Positions 17,848-27,199 of a stretch of 64,000 bases of DNA are shown one piece after another. The notes below the pieces were generated by a model that worked only from the letters and a program-made list of their open reading frames with translations, ran no database searches and had not been told where the DNA came from. The DNA is from Tetmemena sp. SeJ-2015. Lineage: Eukaryota > Ciliophora > Spirotrichea > Sporadotrichida > Oxytrichidae. The stretch's first letter is position 1. Each line of letters opens with the position of its first letter. Location: NCBI GenBank assembly GCA_027382625.1, contig JAJKFJ010022341.1, forward strand, positions 122,379 to 186,378, written 5' to 3'. Position numbers and translations under genes: made by a program.

Positions 17848-19176
17848 ATGAATACTGTGCAAAACGAAGCACTGCATCAAATCGTCATTGTTGGTGGCGG
17901 TGCGGGTGGATTGGAATTGGCTGTACGCTTAGGAAAACGTCTCGGTAAGAAAAGGAAAGCAAGAATTATTTTAGTCGATGCCAGTCGTACCCATTTATGG
18001 AAGCCACTATTACATCAAGTCGCTGCTGGCACTTTAGACAGCCATGCAGATGAACGTGAATACTTTGCGCTAGCGCGTAGCAAACATTTCGAATTTCGAC
18101 TCGGTCGCATGCATGGCCTATCGAGAGAGAAGAAAGAAATTTATCTAGAGCCAACTCTCGACGAAGAAGGTATCGAGTTACTACCACAACAAGCCATCCA
18201 CTATGATCAACTGGTGATCGCGCTTGGCAGTCAAACTAATGACTTTGGAACCAAGGGTGCAAAAGAAAACTGCATCATGCTTGACTCGTTGCAAGCAGCA
18301 GAACGTTTTCATCATAAATTGGTGAACTGTTGCCTACGTGCGCAGTCACAAAAACAAAATGCTGGCGAAGGTCGCTTTACTGTCACCATTATCGGTGGTG
18401 GTGCAACTGGGTTCGAGCTCGCGGCTGAGTTGCACATGACGACCAAAATTTTATCAAGCTATGGCTTAGTCAATTTTCATCCTGAAAAAGACTTAAAGAT
18501 TGTGATCGTCGACGCATCACCGCGCTTATTACAAATGCTGCCTGAACGTCTGTCTGATGCAGTAGCAAAAGAATTGCGTAGCATCGCTATCGAAATTCAT
18601 ACCAATGAAAAAGTAGTTGAAGTAAGTAGAGAAGGTGTTGCCATGGCTAGTGGTAAATTTATACCCAGCGGTATCGTGGTGTGGGCCGCAGGTATCAAAG
18701 CGCCTGATTTTTTACGTAACTTAGATGGACTTGAGACGAACCGTTTAAATCAATTAGTGGTACGCCGCAATTTACAAACAAGCATAGATGCTTCAATCTT
18801 TGCCATCGGTGATTGTTGTGCATGCCCACAAGGAGAAGAACAAGCGAATGTACCACCACGCGCCCAATCAGCGCACCAACAAGCATCTTGTTTAGCGGAT
18901 TCTTTATGTCGTTCGCTGGACGGAAAATCGCTCAAAGAGTTCACATACAAAGATCATGGTTCTTTGGTGTCGCTAGGCAATTACAGTACAGTTGGCAGCT
19001 TGATGGGAGCGATTGCCAGTGGCTCGGTTTTTATCGAAGGTACGCTAGCGAAATGGATGTATTGGTCACTGCATAAGCATCATCAAGTCGCAGTGAATGG
19101 TTGGTTCCATACATGGCTATCAACATGGGCAGAAACCATCGATAGAGTAAGAAATCCGAGAATCAAATTGCATTGA
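17848..19176 (+). CDS. ndh: Type II NADH dehydrogenase (NDH-2)
   Basis: This is a 442-residue FAD-dependent NADH:quinone oxidoreductase. An N-terminal FAD-binding Rossmann motif VGGGAGG lies at about residues 13-19 and a second, NAD(H)-binding, Rossmann motif GGGATGFE at about 178-185. The VVWAAGIKAP and IFAIGDCCACP motifs (FAD contact, near 270 and 315) follow, then a C-terminal amphipathic/hydrophobic segment ending with WMYWSLHKHHQ...W, typical of the membrane-binding tail. It would pass electrons from NADH to quinone without proton pumping. A weak AT-rich hairpin (19209-19233) follows the gene. Confidence 0.88.
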   Translation: MNTVQNEALHQIVIVGGGAGGLELAVRLGKRLGKKRKARIILVDASRTHLWKPLLHQVAAGTLDSHADEREYFALARSKHFEFRLGRMHGLSREKKEIYLEPTLDEEGIELLPQQAIHYDQLVIALGSQTNDFGTKGAKENCIMLDSLQAAERFHHKLVNCCLRAQSQKQNAGEGRFTVTIIGGGATGFELAAELHMTTKILSSYGLVNFHPEKDLKIVIVDASPRLLQMLPERLSDAVAKELRSIAIEIHTNEKVVEVSREGVAMASGKFIPSGIVVWAAGIKAPDFLRNLDGLETNRLNQLVVRRNLQTSIDASIFAIGDCCACPQGEEQANVPPRAQSAHQQASCLADSLCRSLDGKSLKEFTYKDHGSLVSLGNYSTVGSLMGAIASGSVFIEGTLAKWMYWSLHKHHQVAVNGWFHTWLSTWAETIDRVRNPRIKLH

Positions 19177-19267
19177 CAGTCGCGTTAGCGTTGATGTGTG
19201 ACGAGTTTTGTAAAACCCATGCGTGGTTTTACATCGCTCTTCTTTCATGCTCTTATTCATCTTGATC

Positions 19268-20515
19268 TTATTCAGCCGGAGGTCGGTGCAAAATACTCGC
19301 CCCCTCGCCTTCGCGGCCTTGGAAAAAACTTGCAGATGCTTGCTCACCACAATACATACGAAGAATTTGCATAGCGATCCATGTTTGCTGATTTTCCTGT
19401 AGCTGAACAATCAATCTCACTTCTGCGAACACCGGCGTTCCAGCTGAAGTCATCGTCACGGGATAAGGACGATAGCGCGGTTGCACTATCCATTGATCGC
19501 CTTGTCCACGACGATTTAAATCATCTAAGTCTTGCGCACTCGGACTAATTTTTAAGTCTTTACCACCACAAGAAAATATATTTTTAGCGACCAAGTTTTG
19601 TGCCGGCAAGTTTAATTCATGCCAATCAGAGAGTTTGACATTCTTTGGTTCGAAAGGGATTTTCAATTCAGCGGACAAGCCTTTGTGTACAAGAAAATAC
19701 CAAGCAGGGTGGCTATGCCAATTTACTTGTGATTTTTGCAACTTACGCACAAAAACACCATCATTTTGCAACTCACTTAAGATTAAGCGATTAAGAATTT
19801 TGTCATGTTCCTGGCGCACACCATCTTGTTTAGAAAATAACCTACCGCGAGCATCAATCTCAATTTGCTGCGGTTCGATGATAGGCATGTTCCATAACAT
19901 TGCGCTGGCATGCAAATCAAACAAAGTGCCACGTTGCCAAGCTTGATATTCCAATAGGGCTGGATTCTCGCCTCCAACCAACCAAGAGCGACTGGACTGC
20001 AACCACGACTGCTCGGTTTTCGCTCCTTGCCATGGGGGACAATCAGCCAATTGCGGCCATAACTGGCTATGTACTTGGTGCAAGCGATAACCCATCGTTA
20101 ACAGCGAAGTGAACGCTTGGAATTCAACCAAACGAATATCCCAACCATCACCATCGGCAATAATGGCATAGTCGATCGTTAGTACATCTGCCGCGACACC
20201 TTGCTGCCAACCAGCACTTTTTACCGCCTGCGCGTGCAACTGCGGTTGCAAAGCCTGACAAAGGGCCTGCACCCTTTGCGTTAATTTGTCTTGCAAATGC
20301 TGCGACGCAACGATGGGCCATTCTGAAAATACAACTGCTTGCGCTGGCAGATGCGGCGTCCCTGCGGTTTGCGCCCACAATTCGTGCATACGCTGTTTTG
20401 ATTGAGGTGCTTTCTGTTGCAGTTCAAAACTCAAAGGATGAAACGGATGCTCGATGCTCGCTGCAGAGCTATTGCATGTATTGTGCTGGTGCAAATTGAG
20501 CTTCCTCGGTTTCAT
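19268..20515 (-). CDS. Putative ATP-grasp-type ligase, partner of YbdK
   Basis: This is a 415-residue protein with no confident family name. It has features that resemble ATP-grasp enzymes of the glutathionylspermidine-synthase-like branch: DIRLVEFQAF...MGYRLHQ near residue 130-145, KILNRLILSEL near 240, NWHSHPAWYFLVHKG near 265, a Lys-Gly block VAKNIFSCGGKDLKI near 310, and WIVQPRYRPYP...FAEVRLIV near 345-370 as possible metal-ligand strands. Its start lies inside the end of ybdK (47-base overlap), which implies translational coupling with the amine ligase. The ATP-grasp call is an inference from motif spacing, not a recognised match. Confidence 0.5.
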   Translation of the reverse strand: MKPRKLNLHQHNTCNSSAASIEHPFHPLSFELQQKAPQSKQRMHELWAQTAGTPHLPAQAVVFSEWPIVASQHLQDKLTQRVQALCQALQPQLHAQAVKSAGWQQGVAADVLTIDYAIIADGDGWDIRLVEFQAFTSLLTMGYRLHQVHSQLWPQLADCPPWQGAKTEQSWLQSSRSWLVGGENPALLEYQAWQRGTLFDLHASAMLWNMPIIEPQQIEIDARGRLFSKQDGVRQEHDKILNRLILSELQNDGVFVRKLQKSQVNWHSHPAWYFLVHKGLSAELKIPFEPKNVKLSDWHELNLPAQNLVAKNIFSCGGKDLKISPSAQDLDDLNRRGQGDQWIVQPRYRPYPVTMTSAGTPVFAEVRLIVQLQENQQTWIAMQILRMYCGEQASASFFQGREGEGASILHRPPAE

Positions 20516-21608
20516 AGATTAAATGCTGAACCAATGTTTGATAATTTTCTGAACGTTTAAAAATACCGCGCTGGATGTCCGCAGAAACACCTTGAATAAA
20601 CAAAGCTTGAATCTTCTCACGCATACGTTCTAGCAAGCCCAACTCTTTCGCTACTGGTGTCAATCGCAATAACCATTGATCAAAGTAATCATGCAAACTA
20701 ACTGGGGTCTCGCTATTCCAATCAATCAAAGTCGCAGCCAATCCGCGTCGGCGCACGCGCCACTTGTTCTCTTCTAAGCAAGCACGCGATAAAGGCTTCG
20801 GCAATCTTCCGCGCTGATAATCTTGTACCAGCGTAGCTGCTTCGCATTGTAGTAAAGCAGTGATCAGCCAAATGTGTTCAAGTGATGGCGTTGCATCACA
20901 AATTCTCACCTCTAAGGTGTGATAACGGTGATGTAGGCGTAAGTCTTCCCACATACCATGCTGCTCTTCTAAAGTGCCAACCTTACGCAATAGTTCTATA
21001 TGTTTGAAATACTCTTCTTCAGAGCGCCAAATATCGGGCGTTCCCATACGCGGCAAACGATCAAGCATAGAGTGACGCCAACTTTGCATCCCTGTATCGC
21101 GGCCTTCATAAAATGGTGAGCTTTGCGAAATCGCCAATACTGGTGCCAAACTATTTCTTAATGAATTAAAGACTGCCATTGGTGGAATACCCTTTGGCAG
21201 ACCTAAATGCACATGAAAACCATACGACACCAAGCTACGCATCGCATCAGCATACTCATCGACAAGACGAATATAGTGTTGGTGTTTATCCAGATCTTTA
21301 TTGATCTCTTGTTCTTTCCAATTCGAAAATGGATGGACACCAGCCGATAATATTCGTTGACCTTGCGCCTGCGCTCTTAAACGAATAATTTCACGCATAG
21401 AGGAAACACTGGCAACGATTTGATCTGGCGTATGGCAAATTGGTGTTTGTAATTCAACCACTGCTTTGTGCAATTCGCAGGATGAACTACCATTACGATC
21501 AGGGTAATCGAGCCGCCCACGATCAAAGTCATGTGCAGCCAATTCCAAACTGTCTTGATCAACGATTTGCAGTTCTTCTTCCGCGCCTAAAGTAATCACA
21601 TTGCTCAT
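20469..21608 (-). CDS. ybdK: YbdK-family carboxylate-amine ligase (GCS2 type)
   Basis: This is a 379-residue ligase of the glutamate-cysteine ligase 2 family. The N-terminal TLGAEEELQIVD motif is the conserved nucleotide/metal-binding start. FHVHLGLPKG lies near residue 128 and YHTLEVRICDATPSLEH near 233, both standard for YbdK. The frame extends 4 codons upstream (21620), but MSNVITLGAEEEL is the usual N-terminus. Members show weak gamma-glutamylcysteine ligase activity in vitro; the true substrate is unknown. It is the first gene of a two-gene operon with the ATP-grasp-like protein. Confidence 0.88.
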   Translation of the reverse strand: MSNVITLGAEEELQIVDQDSLELAAHDFDRGRLDYPDRNGSSSCELHKAVVELQTPICHTPDQIVASVSSMREIIRLRAQAQGQRILSAGVHPFSNWKEQEINKDLDKHQHYIRLVDEYADAMRSLVSYGFHVHLGLPKGIPPMAVFNSLRNSLAPVLAISQSSPFYEGRDTGMQSWRHSMLDRLPRMGTPDIWRSEEEYFKHIELLRKVGTLEEQHGMWEDLRLHHRYHTLEVRICDATPSLEHIWLITALLQCEAATLVQDYQRGRLPKPLSRACLEENKWRVRRRGLAATLIDWNSETPVSLHDYFDQWLLRLTPVAKELGLLERMREKIQALFIQGVSADIQRGIFKRSENYQTLVQHLIYETEEAQFAPAQYMQ

Positions 21609-21620
21609 GCACACCCTCAC

Positions 21621-22024
21621 TCATCGTGGTTATCGCTACTCAATTTATCTCGAACGTACTTCACCAACGCGCGTAATCGGCAGCTGGTCATTAATATTGG
21701 TAAGAGTGTAGACGGATAAAAGCTAATTCAATTGCAATAGTAAAGGGCAATAAGCATGGCTATTTAGGGCTTTAGTCTCCGTCAATTGAATCAATTGAGA
21801 CGGTCACAAAGAGAATTCTTACTGACCGCAAAAGTCACTTCCCTGTCGCTCACAGAAAATATGCGATCAAACTCGTTGAGAAGCAGATACATATTTTTGT
21901 ATTGATAAAAATTTGCAATCTTTAAAATTCTCAACTTTAATCCTTAGTATATTAAGGAGTACAATCTCCTTTCATTAAGAAAATTTAAAGATAGACGCGT
22001 ATCTTTAAAAAATTAGGACGTCTT
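21621..22024. other. Intergenic region with an imperfect palindrome
   Basis: This region of about 400 bases separates the divergent ybdK operon and the solute-binding protein. An imperfect hairpin made of two TCAATTGA units flanked by GTCTC and GAGAC lies at about 21775-21803. The 3' part is AT-rich and should hold the promoter of the next gene. Confidence 0.4.
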
Positions 22025-22794
22025 ATGCTTGGTTGGCGCCATGCCTTACTTGTTTTGTTATTTTCTGTCTCCCTTCCGCGATGGCAGGCGTCATCATTCG
22101 TACCGCCGCGCAAGAATCATCAGAACCTAAGTACATTGCGATTCATCATGATGGCAAAGCGGCGATCGGTGGTATTTGCGTCGATATTTTTCGCGCAATT
22201 GAAAAACGCTTCCCTGAAATCAAATTTCAAGGCGACCAAACTTGGATGCCACGTCTACGTATCGATGCGAATTTCCTCGACAATCGTATTGATGCGATCT
22301 GCGGTGTACAAAATATTGATCGCAATACTTCTCAATATAAATTACTGAGTACACCCCTATTTTCTGTAGATTACTTGCTCGCAGTTAGAGCAGATGACCC
22401 TATCGACATTGATAGTTGGGACGATATAAGAGCCTTAGGCGATGACGGCACTATTCTAGTCATTCGCGGATTCGGAATTACCGATATTTTGACGAATCTA
22501 GGCGGTTTGAAGATTGACTATGGTGCGACGTCCTCCCTCTCAAATCTGCGAAAACTGTTAGCAGGACGAGGTCGTTTTTATTGCCATCGCTCACCCGGAA
22601 TTAAGACTTCAATTAAGCATGCAGGTTTTGAAAAGCAAATTAGATTATTAGACCGCCCGAAGTTATCCGAAAAATTTTACATGGGCTTGAGAAAAAATCT
22701 ACCTGAAAATCATGTAAAAATGATTGAGGAAGCACTAGTCGCACTGCAAAAGTCGGGGGAGCTAAAACGTATATTTGATCGGTATCGCGAGTGA
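22025..22794 (+). CDS. Periplasmic solute-binding protein (SBP_bac_3 type), frameshift in the signal peptide
   Basis: This is a protein of about 255 residues of the amino-acid-type ABC solute-binding family. The mature part reads VIIRTAAQ, then GGICVDIFRAIEKRFPEI and the C-terminal EEALVALQKSGELKRIFDRYRE typical of the family. The natural start is an ATG at 22025 preceded by AGGA, giving MLGWRHALLVLLFSVS. However, the mature part is in the -1 frame from about 22070 (PSAMAGVIIRTA, with an AMA cleavage site). A one-base deletion near 22066-22072 best explains this. A TTG at 22033 in the mature frame is the only non-frameshift alternative. No permease or ATPase genes are adjacent. Confidence 0.7.
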
Positions 22795-22860
22795 TAGTGT
22801 CAATACTCCCCTGAACTACTACTTAAAAACTATCGAACGTTTTTTAACTGAAATAAAGAG

Positions 22861-23340
22861 ATGAATCGTCCCGCTCACTTAAACGACTTTGAGTTCATTT
22901 ACCGCTTATACATGCACCCGGAAATCAATCCATTTCTGCTGTACGAGCCTATGGAAAAATCGGCGTTTGAGATGATTTTTCAACAATTATTGAATGATCA
23001 TGTCTTGTACGTGTTTGAAGATCAACAGAGACCAGTTGGCATGTTCAAACTCATCCCATTACAACATAGAACCTCGCATATTGCCTATCTTGGAGGAGTA
23101 GCGATTGATCCTGATTTTACTGGACAAGGTTATGCTAAAAAGATGTTTACAGAAATTATCGCTTTGGGAAAAACTAAAAATCTGAAACGCATAGAGCTCA
23201 GTGTTAGCGTGGAAAATGCACGCGCAATTGCGTTATATGAAAAGTGCGGCTTTCAACAAGAGGGCGTATTGCGAAAATACACCTATCTAGAAAGTGAAAA
23301 CCGCTATCTCGACGAAGCCTTGATGTCTTATCTGTATTAA
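22861..23340 (+). CDS. GNAT-family N-acetyltransferase
   Basis: This is a 159-residue GNAT protein of the RimI/SpeG-like group. The acetyl-CoA pyrophosphate loop is IDPDFTGQGYAKKMF at about residues 82-96 (Q/R-x-x-G-x-G/A variant). The following helix, and the VSVENARAIALYEKCGFQQEG motif near 119-139, complete motif A/B. Substrate is unknown. It lies 66 bases after the solute-binding protein and could be cotranscribed with it. Confidence 0.85.
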   Translation: MNRPAHLNDFEFIYRLYMHPEINPFLLYEPMEKSAFEMIFQQLLNDHVLYVFEDQQRPVGMFKLIPLQHRTSHIAYLGGVAIDPDFTGQGYAKKMFTEIIALGKTKNLKRIELSVSVENARAIALYEKCGFQQEGVLRKYTYLESENRYLDEALMSYLY

Positions 23341-23356
23341 CGAGATAAATTCACGA

Positions 23357-23393
23357 TATCGCCGAAATCAATCAATTCCTCATTTCGGCGATA
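23357..23393. terminator. Bidirectional hairpin between convergent genes
   Basis: TATCGCCGAAAT (23357-23368) pairs perfectly with ATTTCGGCGATA (23382-23393) around a 13-base loop. It lies between the acetyltransferase and the S9 peptidase. The peptidase frame as written runs into it, which supports a C-terminal frameshift in that gene. Confidence 0.6.
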
Positions 23394-25534
23394 CAGCAAT
23401 TTCCACAAATCAAAACTTCGGCCGTGCCGAGGTCGGCGTGCCGCCGATATAACGTTTGCAACCAATTTTGCACTTCCCAGTACCAATAAACTGAATTTTG
23501 CGGTGACAAAATCCAATGATTTTCGTTCGGGAAAATGACTAATCTGGATGGCACTTTCATGCCTTGCAAGACACCATACAACGCTGTGCTATTCACATAC
23601 GGCACACGATAATCCAACTCGCCATGTGTCAATAACATCGGTGTCTTAAAGTTCTTGGCATACGACATAGGATTATTCTTTTGCATCACTTCGGTATCGC
23701 TCCAAGGATTGCCGCCCAAGGTTTTTTCAAATGAATAGTTGGTTGAATCAGAACCATATTGTGTGACGAGATCGTTCACCCCAGCATGATCAATAATCGT
23801 GACGAAACGATCGGTGTGACCTGCCAACCATGCAGCCAAATAGCCACCATAACTGGCGCCCGCAGCTGCGATACGCTTGCTATCAATATTGCCCAATTTT
23901 TGCATCAGATACTCATTCGAGCGCAAAATATCTTGGGTGGGCTTAACACCCCATTCTGAATTAATACTCCGCGCAAATTGCTCACCAAAACCGGTCGAAC
24001 CATGACGATTCACCCAACTCACGATATAACCAGGCGCTGCCATCGCATGCGCATTCCAACGGAAGTTAAACGCATTGCCCACCATGGTATGTGGACCGCC
24101 ATGCATCAGTTGTAACAAAGGATAGGTTTTGGTTTTATCGTAGTCAGGCGGCAAGATCAACCAGCCTTGCACGATGTTGTCGTTCGCGCCTTTGAATTGA
24201 TACGACTCGACTTTACCCAACTTCAATTTGCCCATTAACTCATCGTTGAAATGCGTCAATTGGCGAACCGCTTTGGATGCGACATCCATTGTATAAATTT
24301 CGTTTGGACGATCAAAACTGCTGCGTAAAAATACTAACTGATTGCCAAGCACTTTCAGTTTGGAGATGCCGGCATCACGAATCACGCGTTCAAATTGATT
24401 GCCATCAATTTTGCTACTGAAAATACTAGTCTCACCTTTGTCTTCGGCGACCATCCACAATTTACTCAGGTCTTTGCTAGTTTGAAATTCGGCAATCGCA
24501 TAATCACGTCCTTCTGTGACTGGACTATGTTTTGCCGTCGTCACATCATAGCGCCACAGCTTTGCCGAGCTACCGTCATACAAAGGCGTATTGGTGCGTG
24601 TGTAGTAAATGCTTTTGCCGTCAGCAGAAAAACTAGGGGAAGAGTCAGGTCCACGATTCTCGTTGGTGATATTTTTTGCGCTACCGAGGTCGTCTAGTTT
24701 CAGCAAAAACAAATCGGGATTATCTGCTTCATGATGCGGTGCTGGGATGGAATTACTGCTGTAGACCAAGCTACTACCATCTGGTGAAATCGTGAAATCA
24801 AAAGTACTGGAAGAACTAAATAAGTCTTTCGATTGCGGCGTCAAATCTTTGATCGATTTGCTACCTAAATCCAATTGCAAGAAATGCGCAGACAATTCGT
24901 CAGTAAGCCAGTGATCAAAGAATCGATACACTCTATCCTCAGTGACTTTTGCCGTCATCCTACTGTCACGACGGCGCTTGATTTCTTTTTTCATCGCTTG
25001 CATATCATCGGCGCTCCACGTCCCTTTGAGCGCTGGAATCGCCTTGGTACCGACAATCAAACTGCTTCCGTTTGGATGCCATTTAGGGTTATTCACACCA
25101 AACGGCAGTTCCAGCACTTTTTCAGCCTCGCCACCATCCAAACGCAAAATGTAAAGCGCAGGCGCTTCGTCATCGCTTCGACGCGAAGTGAAGGCGATAC
25201 GGCTACCATCCGGGCTCCACACTGGCGCACTATCACTAGCGTCTGCGGTGGTCAAGCGACGTTGATTGCGTCCTTGGCTATCCATCAACCAGATATTGTT
25301 CTGTGCTCGATTTTTCTCTAGCGACCAAGTTTGTACCGTGAAGGCAATCCACTTTAAATCAGGAGATACAACAGGATTATCAACTCGCTTCACTGCCCAC
25401 AAATCCTGTGGTGTCATCACGCGACCAGAAGTATCCGCATGGGCGACACCGAAAGCACCAATAGTGCTAGTAAGAAAAACCACCAGCGCTGCTTTTTGCA
25501 ACACCTGTTTAGAATAGGCATATTTTATTTTCAT
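23372..25534 (-). CDS. Exported S9-family (prolyl oligopeptidase-like) peptidase
   Basis: This is a protein of about 720 residues. A signal peptide (residues 1-33, ending AHA) is followed by a seven-bladed WD40-like/TolB beta-propeller (WSPDGSRIAFTSRRSDDEAP and similar repeats) and a C-terminal alpha/beta-hydrolase domain. That domain carries the nucleophile elbow GASYGGYLAAW, the acid in HGELDYRVPY and the His in ENHWIL. The frame extends upstream to 25699, but ATG 25534 has GGATG before it and the family-like signal peptide. The last 20 codons look frameshifted: in the other frame from about 23456 the protein would end QRYIGGTPTSARPKF with a stop at 23410-23412. It is probably an acylaminoacyl- or dipeptidyl-peptidase. 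Confidence 0.88.
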   Translation of the reverse strand: MKIKYAYSKQVLQKAALVVFLTSTIGAFGVAHADTSGRVMTPQDLWAVKRVDNPVVSPDLKWIAFTVQTWSLEKNRAQNNIWLMDSQGRNQRRLTTADASDSAPVWSPDGSRIAFTSRRSDDEAPALYILRLDGGEAEKVLELPFGVNNPKWHPNGSSLIVGTKAIPALKGTWSADDMQAMKKEIKRRRDSRMTAKVTEDRVYRFFDHWLTDELSAHFLQLDLGSKSIKDLTPQSKDLFSSSSTFDFTISPDGSSLVYSSNSIPAPHHEADNPDLFLLKLDDLGSAKNITNENRGPDSSPSFSADGKSIYYTRTNTPLYDGSSAKLWRYDVTTAKHSPVTEGRDYAIAEFQTSKDLSKLWMVAEDKGETSIFSSKIDGNQFERVIRDAGISKLKVLGNQLVFLRSSFDRPNEIYTMDVASKAVRQLTHFNDELMGKLKLGKVESYQFKGANDNIVQGWLILPPDYDKTKTYPLLQLMHGGPHTMVGNAFNFRWNAHAMAAPGYIVSWVNRHGSTGFGEQFARSINSEWGVKPTQDILRSNEYLMQKLGNIDSKRIAAAGASYGGYLAAWLAGHTDRFVTIIDHAGVNDLVTQYGSDSTNYSFEKTLGGNPWSDTEVMQKNNPMSYAKNFKTPMLLTHGELDYRVPYVNSTALYGVLQGMKVPSRLVIFPNENHWILSPQNSVYWYWEVQNWLQTLYRRHADLGTAEVLICGNCCIAEMRN

Positions 25535-25684
25535 TATTTCATCCTTAATGTTCCAATAGTTAACCCAAATTAGCTGACAACACAGAGCGTCAACGAGAAT
25601 ACACCAAGGAAAAGCAGTTCTCTCATCAATATCGTTTAAAATCTCGCTTATCGGTAAATGCTTACCCTTCCCTACACTGTGACT

Positions 25685-26947
25685 ATGCCTTTCTCTCAAC
25701 TCGGTCTTTCCAATACCTTACTCAATGCCATTCAAACGCGAGGCTATACGCAGCCAACCGCGATTCAACAAGATGTCATCCCCGTCATGTTGGCTGGTCA
25801 CGACGTATTAGCGACCGCGCAAACAGGTTCAGGAAAAACTGCCGCGTATTGTCTGCCTTTGCTAGAACGCTACCTCAAGCAAGTCCATAGTCAAACCCGT
25901 GTAGTGCAAACATTGATCTTGGTACCGACTAGAGAATTAGCCGTACAAGTTGGCGACACGCTGCGCAGCCTGAGTCTGGGCACTACGCATCCTCCTAAAC
26001 TGGCAGTCTTATTTGGCGGCATTTCAATTAATCCGCAAATGCTGCATTTACGCGGTGGTGCCGACATCGTGGTGGCAACGCCAGGACGTTTGCTCGACTT
26101 ACATAGCAAAAATGCGATCAAGTTGGATCATGTATCTTGTCTGATATTGGATGAAGCAGATCGTATGTTGGCCTTGGGCTTTGCCGACGAACTAAAGCAG
26201 GTCTTAGCGCTACTAGCACTGCAAAGACAGAATTGCTTTTTCTCAGCCACGTTCGCACCTAACGTGGCAGAACTGGCACACACACTATTAAGCGATCCAA
26301 TCCGCATCAATATTCCAGATACCGAAGCGAGCAAACCCGATATCACGCAAAGAGCAATCATGGTCGAGGCGACGCAAAGGACTCAACTGCTCAAGCACTT
26401 ATTTCAAACTGAAAAATGGTCACGCGTTTTGGTCTTTGTCGCTACCAAATATGCGGCGGATTTATTGTCGACCAAATTGCGCCGCGCTCACATCAGCGCC
26501 GAAGCTTTTCACGGTGAACAAACCCAAGGCAAACGCAGCCAAGTCATCAGCGACTTCAAAGCATCCCGCGTCAAAATCCTAGTCGCCACCGACGTTGCCG
26601 CACGCGGTATCGACATCTACCAATTACCCGTCGTGGTCAATTTTGATTTACCCCGCTCCAGCGATGATTACACCCACCGCATCGGCCGCACAGGCCGCGC
26701 TGGCGAAGCAGGTTTAGCGATCAGCTTGATCTGCGCCGATCCCGCCAACGAAGCGCATTTCCGCTTGATCGAAAAACGTCACAACATCAAAGTCGAGCGC
26801 GAGCAAATTGAAGGATTTATTCCTAGTGAAGAGAAACTGGTGCTAGCGCAAACCGCAAGACCAGCCGATCCGAATGGTGGTGTTAAGGGAAAACGTCCGA
26901 ATAAGAAAGATAAATTGCGGGCGCAGATGTTGACCAAAGAGGCGTAG
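25685..26947 (+). CDS. rhlE: DEAD-box ATP-dependent RNA helicase RhlE
   Basis: This is a 420-residue DEAD-box helicase. The Q motif is GYTQPTAIQ, Walker A is AQTGSGKT, motif Ib is ATPGR, Walker B is DEAD, motif III is SAT, motif V is VAARGIDI and motif VI is HRIGRTGRAG. The tail is basic (GGVKGKRPNKKDKLRAQ). The frame opens at 25658, but MPFSQLGLS at 25685 matches the usual RhlE start. Role: RNA remodelling in ribosome assembly and mRNA decay. A diverged copy of its last 150 bases is found at 28962-29125. Confidence 0.93.
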   Translation: MPFSQLGLSNTLLNAIQTRGYTQPTAIQQDVIPVMLAGHDVLATAQTGSGKTAAYCLPLLERYLKQVHSQTRVVQTLILVPTRELAVQVGDTLRSLSLGTTHPPKLAVLFGGISINPQMLHLRGGADIVVATPGRLLDLHSKNAIKLDHVSCLILDEADRMLALGFADELKQVLALLALQRQNCFFSATFAPNVAELAHTLLSDPIRINIPDTEASKPDITQRAIMVEATQRTQLLKHLFQTEKWSRVLVFVATKYAADLLSTKLRRAHISAEAFHGEQTQGKRSQVISDFKASRVKILVATDVAARGIDIYQLPVVVNFDLPRSSDDYTHRIGRTGRAGEAGLAISLICADPANEAHFRLIEKRHNIKVEREQIEGFIPSEEKLVLAQTARPADPNGGVKGKRPNKKDKLRAQMLTKEA

Positions 26948-27199
26948 CACTCAAAAATTTTTCACAAAATTTTCTAGGCAAATCCGCAAAGCTTACGACT
27001 TCACTTAAAGATGCCTCATCGATCGTGATAATCGCGATGTAAGCATAAAAATCAGCCAAGCTTCGCTCCCAATATTTGCTGCACTTCATTTTTTGTCAAT
27101 CAAAATTTTTTAAAAAAAGTACGAATTAAGTCGGGCCTCCGTTGTCAAATTTTGTATGTTATGACTAAAATGAGATCCCTCTTTTTTTAGGAAAAAAAC

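Noticed and set aside
25535..25699. Upstream extension of the S9 peptidase overlapping the rhlE start
   Set aside because: The extension is unlike a signal peptide, and a good start with ribosome-binding site lies at 25534.
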